26,706 bases of DNA from RGIG8700 sp964568815. GTDB taxonomy: Bacteria; Bacillota; Clostridia; RGIG6154. Below, piece by piece: positions 22,535 through 26,706 of this stretch (position 1 is its first letter; every line of letters begins with the position of its first letter). The notes under the pieces were generated by a model. It was not told where the DNA came from, did no database searches, and saw only the letters and a program-made list of their open reading frames with translations. Both the position numbers and the translations under genes were made by a program. The stretch spans positions 1 through 26,706 of the forward strand of contig CAZMRY010000011.1 in the NCBI GenBank assembly GCA_964568815.1. Direction: 5' to 3'.

Positions 22535-23665
22535 ATGTTTGAATTAATTAAAAATGAAGGAAGAGCAAGACGAGGAACATTTGCTACAATACATGGAAAA
22601 ATTCAGACTCCTGTATTTATGAATGTTGGAACTGCCGCAGCGATTAAAGGCGGACTTTCAACAATCGACTTGAAAAATATCGGTTGTCAGGTTGAGCTTT
22701 CCAACACATATCATCTTCATGTAAGACCGGGGGACGATGTTGTAAGAGATATGGGTGGGCTTCATAAGTTTATGAACTGGGACAGACCAATTCTTACAGA
22801 TAGCGGTGGATTTCAGGTGTTTTCTCTTGCTAAAATCCGAGATATAAGTGAAGAAGGCGTTAAATTTTCTTCTCATGTAGACGGAAGAAAAATATTTATG
22901 TCACCTGAAAGCAGTATGCAGATACAATCAAACCTTGCGTCAACAATTGCAATGGCGTTTGATGAGTGTATTGAAAACCCATCTCCTCGTGAATATGTTA
23001 TAAAAAGTGTTGCAAGAACTGAAAGATGGCTTGAAAGATGCAAAAACGAAATGGCAAGACTTAATTCGCTTGATGAAACAATTAATAAACAGCAGATGCT
23101 CTTTGGCATCAATCAGGGTGGAGTTTATAACGATATAAGAATAGAAAATATGAAAAAAATCGCAGAGCTTGATTTGAACGGCTATGCAATAGGCGGACTT
23201 GCAGTTGGAGAAACAGCCGAGGAAATGTATGATGTTATTGACCATGTAGAAGAGTTTATGCCGAAGGACAAACCAAGATATCTTATGGGTGTCGGAACTC
23301 CTGTAAATATTTTAGAAGCTGTAAGAAGGGGAGTAGACTTTTTTGACTGCGTTATGCCAAGCAGAAACGCAAGACACGGACACATATTTACATCAAAGGG
23401 CATCATAAATATCAGAAATGAAAAGTATATTAGAGATGACACTCCTTTTGATGAAAACTGCGACTGTGAAACCTGCCGAAACTACTCAAAGTCTTATATT
23501 AGACATCTCATTAAGGCAAATGAAATGCTTGGGTTAAGACTTTGTGTTATACACAATTTGAGATTTTATAACAGCCTTATGGAAAAAATAAGACTTGCTC
23601 TTGATGAAAACAGATTTGAAGAATTCTTCAAAAATAATGTTGAAATACTTGGAAAAAGATTGTAA
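22535..23665 (+). CDS. tgt: tRNA-guanine(34) transglycosylase (queuine/preQ1)
   Basis: The enzyme exchanges guanine-34 in tRNAs with GUN anticodons for preQ1 in the queuosine pathway. The 376-aa TIM-barrel protein shows GRARRGTF and TPVFMNVGT near the N-terminus, LTDSGGFQVFSLAKI with the active-site Asp, GGLAVGE, YLMGVGTP, and RRGVDFFDCVMPSRNARHG with the nucleophilic Asp. The zinc site is CDCETC (C-x-C-x2-C) with the later His in VIHNLRFY. AGAGAGG precedes ATG 22535. No other queuosine genes (queA, queC-F) are present in the window. Confidence 0.97.
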   Translation: MFELIKNEGRARRGTFATIHGKIQTPVFMNVGTAAAIKGGLSTIDLKNIGCQVELSNTYHLHVRPGDDVVRDMGGLHKFMNWDRPILTDSGGFQVFSLAKIRDISEEGVKFSSHVDGRKIFMSPESSMQIQSNLASTIAMAFDECIENPSPREYVIKSVARTERWLERCKNEMARLNSLDETINKQQMLFGINQGGVYNDIRIENMKKIAELDLNGYAIGGLAVGETAEEMYDVIDHVEEFMPKDKPRYLMGVGTPVNILEAVRRGVDFFDCVMPSRNARHGHIFTSKGIINIRNEKYIRDDTPFDENCDCETCRNYSKSYIRHLIKANEMLGLRLCVIHNLRFYNSLMEKIRLALDENRFEEFFKNNVEILGKRL

Positions 23666-23668
23666 TTA

Positions 23669-23697
23669 TTGACATTTAGTCATATTGGTGGTATTAT
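23669..23697 (+). promoter_or_regulatory. Sigma-A promoter of asd-dapA-dapB
   Basis: TTGACA (23669-23674), 17 bp, TATTAT (23692-23697). The leader is only ~20 nt, so no lysine riboswitch (L box) is possible here. Confidence 0.85.
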
Positions 23698-23724
23698 TTA
23701 AAGATATGAAAGGAAGGATTTAAA

Positions 23725-24807
23725 ATGGATTTTAAAGTAGGAATTATCGGTGCAACCGGTATGGTAGGACAGAGATTTATCACTCTTCTTGAAAACCATC
23801 CATGGTTTCACATTGAAGTACTTGCAGCTTCACCAAGAAGTGCAGGTAAAACATACAGAGAGGCAGTAGGCTCAAGATGGGCAATGAAGACACCGCTTGC
23901 TGACAAAATTGCAGACATGACAGTTTTAGATGCAACTGCAGATATTGAAAAAATCGCATCTAAGGTTGATTTCGTATTCTGTGCAGTTGATATGAAGAAG
24001 GACGAAATCAGAGCGTTGGAAGAAGCATATGCAAAAGCAGAATGTCCTGTTATTTCAAATAACTCAGCACATCGTCACACAGATGATGTTCCAATGATTA
24101 TACCTGAAATCAACCCTGAACATGCAGAAATTATAAATGCACAGAAAGAAAGACTTGGTACAAAGAGAGGTTTTATTGCAGTTAAATCAAACTGCTCACT
24201 TCAGAGCTATGTACCTGCTCTTCATCCTTTAATGGAAAAATATGGTGTAACAAAGGCACTTGCTTGTACATATCAGGCAATATCGGGTGCAGGTAAGACT
24301 TTTGAAACATTCCCTGAAATTGTAGATAACATTATTCCATTCATCGGCGGTGAAGAAGAAAAGAGTGAAATTGAGCCACTTAAAATCTGGGGTAAGATGG
24401 AAAACGGTAAAATTGTTGATGCAACAGAGCCTAATATCACAACACAGTGCTTAAGAGTTCCTGTTTCAGACGGACACACAGCTGCAGTTTTCGTTTCATT
24501 TGAAAAGAAACCAACTAAAGAAGAAATCTTAGAGTGCTGGAAGAATTTTGCAGGAGAGCCACAGAGTCTTAATCTCCCATCAGCTCCAAAGCAGTTTATT
24601 CACTATTTTGAAGAAGACAACAGACCACAGGCTAAGCTTGACAGAGATATCGAAGGCGGTATGGCTGTTTCAATCGGCAGATTAAGAGAAGACAGACAGT
24701 TCGATTATAAATTCGTATGTCTTTCACATAATACATTAAGAGGTGCAGCAGGCGGCGGCGTTCTTATGGCAGAACTTCTTGCAGCAAAAGGATATTTTAA
24801 TAAATAA
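23725..24807 (+). CDS. asd: Aspartate-semialdehyde dehydrogenase (archaeal/fungal-type branch)
   Basis: The enzyme makes aspartate 4-semialdehyde from aspartyl phosphate, the precursor of lysine, diaminopimelate, threonine and methionine. The 360-aa product begins with the NADP-binding motif GIIGATGMVGQRF; catalytic Cys157 lies in VKSNCSLQS, and catalytic His is in the VSDGHTAAV segment, typical of the longer branch first described in archaea and fungi and also frequent in Clostridia. The typical E. coli-type pattern is not seen. AAAGGAAGG precedes ATG 23725. It heads the asd-dapA-dapB operon, with 15 bp to dapA. Confidence 0.96.
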   Translation: MDFKVGIIGATGMVGQRFITLLENHPWFHIEVLAASPRSAGKTYREAVGSRWAMKTPLADKIADMTVLDATADIEKIASKVDFVFCAVDMKKDEIRALEEAYAKAECPVISNNSAHRHTDDVPMIIPEINPEHAEIINAQKERLGTKRGFIAVKSNCSLQSYVPALHPLMEKYGVTKALACTYQAISGAGKTFETFPEIVDNIIPFIGGEEEKSEIEPLKIWGKMENGKIVDATEPNITTQCLRVPVSDGHTAAVFVSFEKKPTKEEILECWKNFAGEPQSLNLPSAPKQFIHYFEEDNRPQAKLDRDIEGGMAVSIGRLREDRQFDYKFVCLSHNTLRGAAGGGVLMAELLAAKGYFNK

Positions 24808-24822
24808 TTCAGGAGGCAGTCT

Positions 24823-25707
24823 ATGAAAAAGTCTGTATTTACCGGAGCAGGTGTTGCAATTGTAACACCTATGAAAAACAATAAAGTTGATTATGATGCA
24901 ATGGAAAAGCTCATTGAGTTTCAGATTGAAAATTTAACCGATGCTATTGTTGTTTGCGGTACAACAGGCGAGGCACCTACGCTTGAAGATGATGAACATC
25001 TTGATGTAATTGAATTCTGTGTTGAAAAAGTAAATAAAAGAATACCTGTTATTGCAGGAACGGGAAGTAACAATACTGCCCACGCAATAATGATGAACAA
25101 AGAGGCTGAAAAAAGAGGTGCAGACGGACTTTTATGGGTTTCACCTTATTACAATAAGGCTACACAAAAAGGGCTTATTGAACACTATACAAGCCTTGCA
25201 AAATCAACATCACTTCCTGCAATTTTATATAATGTACCATCAAGAACAGGAGTCAACATACTTCCTGAAACTGTTGAAAAGCTTGCAGATATTGAAAATA
25301 TAGTAGCAGTTAAGGAAGCAAGCGGTAAGGTTGAACAGGCAGTTGAAATAATTGAAAGATGCGGCGATAAATTAGATGTATATTCAGGAAATGATGATAT
25401 AACAGTTCCCATAATGTCTGTTGGCGGAAAAGGCGTTATCTCGGTGCTTTCAAATGTGCTCCCTAAAGAAACACATCTTATGTGTGAATATGCTCTTAAA
25501 GGCGACTTTAAAAAAGCAGGGGAGCTGCAGGTTAAGTATTATAACCTTATAAAAGCTTTATTTAAAGAGGTTAACCCAATTCCTGTTAAGGCGGCACTAA
25601 ATCTTATGGGTATTATTGAAAAAGATATAAGATTACCGCTCAGTCCTATGGATGGCGAAAATCTTGAATATTTAAAAACACAGATGAAAATTGTCGGAAT
25701 TTTATAA
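24823..25707 (+). CDS. dapA: 4-hydroxy-tetrahydrodipicolinate synthase
   Basis: The enzyme condenses pyruvate with aspartate semialdehyde, the first committed step to diaminopimelate and lysine. The 294-aa TIM-barrel protein shows VVCGTTGEAPTL, YNVPSRTG with Tyr136, and Schiff-base Lys164 in VAVKEASG. A strong SD (AGGAGG) precedes ATG 24823. The gene lies between asd, which supplies its substrate, and dapB, which takes its product. Confidence 0.97.
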   Translation: MKKSVFTGAGVAIVTPMKNNKVDYDAMEKLIEFQIENLTDAIVVCGTTGEAPTLEDDEHLDVIEFCVEKVNKRIPVIAGTGSNNTAHAIMMNKEAEKRGADGLLWVSPYYNKATQKGLIEHYTSLAKSTSLPAILYNVPSRTGVNILPETVEKLADIENIVAVKEASGKVEQAVEIIERCGDKLDVYSGNDDITVPIMSVGGKGVISVLSNVLPKETHLMCEYALKGDFKKAGELQVKYYNLIKALFKEVNPIPVKAALNLMGIIEKDIRLPLSPMDGENLEYLKTQMKIVGIL

Positions 25708-25722
25708 AAAAGGAAGAATCAT

Positions 25723-26478
25723 ATGATAAAATTAATAATATCTGGCTGTAACGGAAAAATGGGCGGAGTTGTAACAAAAATTGCCGCAGAAGATGAACTT
25801 ATGGAAACTGTTGCAGGCTTTGATATAAATACAGAAAGCATAAACGGATACGAGGTATATGACAATCCTGAAAATTACAATGAAAGAGCAGATGTTATAA
25901 TCGATTTTTCTCATCCGTTAATGTTTGAAAAAACTATTGAGTATGCAGTAAAGACAAAAACACCAATAGTTGTTGCAACAACAGGTCTTGATGATAATCA
26001 AAAGAAAAAAATGCTTGATGCGGCAAGGGAAATACCTGTATTTTTCTCTGCAAATATGTCTGTTGGAGTAAATCTTATAATAGAGCTTGCACAGAAGGCT
26101 GCAAAAGCACTTGAACAAAAATTTGATATAGAGATAATAGAAAAGCATCACCACAGAAAAATTGATGCTCCAAGCGGAACAGCACTTGCTATCGCAGACG
26201 GAATAAACGAAGCTCTTGAAGAAAAGAAAGAGTATGTTTATGACAGGCACAGCGTAAGAAAAAAGAGAAGCCCGTCAGAACTCGGTATTCACAGTATAAG
26301 AGGCGGAACTATCGTAGGGGAGCACGAAGTAATTTTTGCAGGTGAAGATGAAATCATAGAGATAAAGCATACTGCAATGTCAAGAGAAATATTTGCACAG
26401 GGAGCAATTACTGCGGCAAAATATATCTTTGGAAAAGATGCAGGACTATACGATATGAAGAAAATGCTTTCAGAATAA
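25723..26478 (+). CDS. dapB: 4-hydroxy-tetrahydrodipicolinate reductase
   Basis: The enzyme reduces the DapA product with NAD(P)H in the diaminopimelate pathway. The 251-aa product has an N-terminal nucleotide-binding loop (IISGCNGKMGGVVT), DFSHP, VATTGLDD, FFSANMSVGVN, and the family signature EKHHHRKIDAPSGTA with catalytic His and Lys; IRGGTIVGEHEVIF is also typical. AAGGAAG precedes ATG 25723. It is the last gene of the operon; a hairpin follows. Confidence 0.97.
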   Translation: MIKLIISGCNGKMGGVVTKIAAEDELMETVAGFDINTESINGYEVYDNPENYNERADVIIDFSHPLMFEKTIEYAVKTKTPIVVATTGLDDNQKKKMLDAAREIPVFFSANMSVGVNLIIELAQKAAKALEQKFDIEIIEKHHHRKIDAPSGTALAIADGINEALEEKKEYVYDRHSVRKKRSPSELGIHSIRGGTIVGEHEVIFAGEDEIIEIKHTAMSREIFAQGAITAAKYIFGKDAGLYDMKKMLSE

Positions 26479-26482
26479 AATA

Positions 26483-26507
26483 GGCTGAGATTTATCTCAG
26501 CCTTTGT
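26483..26507 (+). terminator. Hairpin after dapB
   Basis: GGCTGAGA (26483-26490), loop TTTA, TCTCAGCC (26495-26502), then a short TTTGT. The T tract is short, so strength is uncertain. Confidence 0.7.
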
Positions 26508-26509
26508 CA

Positions 26510-26628
26510 AGTCTGAATAAAATCACACACCTTGCACTGTTTTGCTCTTTTGTGTACACAAAGTACACGACAGTCGCAAATCAGCACAATCTGTGCAATT
26601 TTCTTTCAGCCTTGTTTTGTGAAAGGAG
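26510..26628 (+). repeat. MITE-like intergenic repeat, copy 2
   Basis: Starts with CTGAATAAAATCACACA (26513); its inverse end is TGTGCAATTTTCTTTCAG (26592-26609), followed by CCTTGTTTTGTGAAAGGAG to 26628. The ends match copy 1 (12846-12974) almost exactly. The core differs and holds a perfect 14-bp palindrome, TTTGTGTACACAAA (26549-26562). The SD at its right end lies 14 nt before the next ATG. Confidence 0.8.
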
Positions 26629-26642
26629 CAAAAGATAGAAAA

Positions 26643-26706
26643 ATGAACGAATTTAAACCAATGCTGTTTAGCACACTTAAAGGCTACAACGGACAAAAAT
26701 TCTTAA
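26643..26706 (+). CDS. 5' end of a probable SulP-family anion transporter, partial
   Basis: The window ends 21 codons into this frame, which reads MNEFKPMLFSTLKGYNGQKF. This resembles the N-terminus of SulP/STAS sulfate-permease-type transporters from Clostridia (FKP.L..TLK.Y....F), just ahead of the first membrane segment. The call depends on this short stretch only. GGAG lies 14 nt upstream, at the end of the repeat. Confidence 0.5.
   Translation, partial: MNEFKPMLFSTLKGYNGQKFL

Noticed and set aside
23698..23724. Lysine riboswitch before asd
   Set aside because: The leader is about 20 nt, too short for an L box.
1..26706. CRISPR array, tRNA or rRNA genes, transposase or phage genes
   Set aside because: No regularly spaced repeats, tRNA arms, rRNA blocks or transposase/integrase motifs were seen on either strand.

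Overview
The window is AT-rich chromosome from a low-GC Gram-positive bacterium, most likely a member of the class Clostridia. The reasons are the AGGAGG-type ribosome binding sites, many near-consensus sigma-A promoters (TTGACA, 17 bp, TATAAT), an infC gene that starts with ATT, cell-surface proteins with copper-amine-oxidase-like stalk domains, a pta-ackA pair, and the gene order DUF512-der-plsY-gpsA. A more exact placement cannot be made from this sequence alone.

Layout. Positions 1-2543 (+) hold the end of an HtrA-like protease, a secreted cell-wall amidase and an intracellular subtilisin-like protease. Positions 2569-4883 (-) hold a metallophosphoesterase, endonuclease III, and a surface-protein gene interrupted by one in-frame TAA. 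A 350-bp gap follows. Then come rarA (+), a YetF/DUF421 membrane protein (+) and convergent tmcAL (-). Positions 8388-11453 (+) hold pta-ackA and then yceD-rpmF. Positions 11499-15921 (+) hold a DUF512 radical-SAM-like protein, der, plsY and gpsA, with a small repeated element inserted between the first two. guaB and an AraC-type regulator follow (+). The regulator converges on an oligopeptide-binding lipoprotein that overlaps ymdB (both -). A compact divergent promoter region separates ymdB from infC-rpmI-rplT (+). The window ends with tgt, the lysine/diaminopimelate operon asd-dapA-dapB, a second copy of the repeat, and the first codons of what is probably a SulP anion transporter.

How the genes work together. 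Most of the window is housekeeping: acetate fermentation (pta, ackA), ribosome parts and assembly (rpmF, rpmI, rplT, infC, der, yceD), phospholipid synthesis (plsY, gpsA), GMP synthesis (guaB), tRNA modification (tgt, tmcAL), DNA maintenance (nth, rarA), diaminopimelate synthesis for cell wall and lysine (asd, dapA, dapB) and cell-wall hydrolysis (the amidase).

I found no convincing new defence, mobile or biosynthetic system. The most unusual signals are regulatory or structural: a repeated ~120-bp intergenic element that supplies the Shine-Dalgarno sequence in front of two unrelated genes; completely interleaved divergent promoters upstream of ymdB and infC; an L20-type attenuator before infC; terminators built into coding sequence at two convergent gene ends; a protease whose apparent SD and TTG start lie in the upstream terminator; a regulator with a degenerate receiver domain; and a stalk-protein gene broken by one stop codon.
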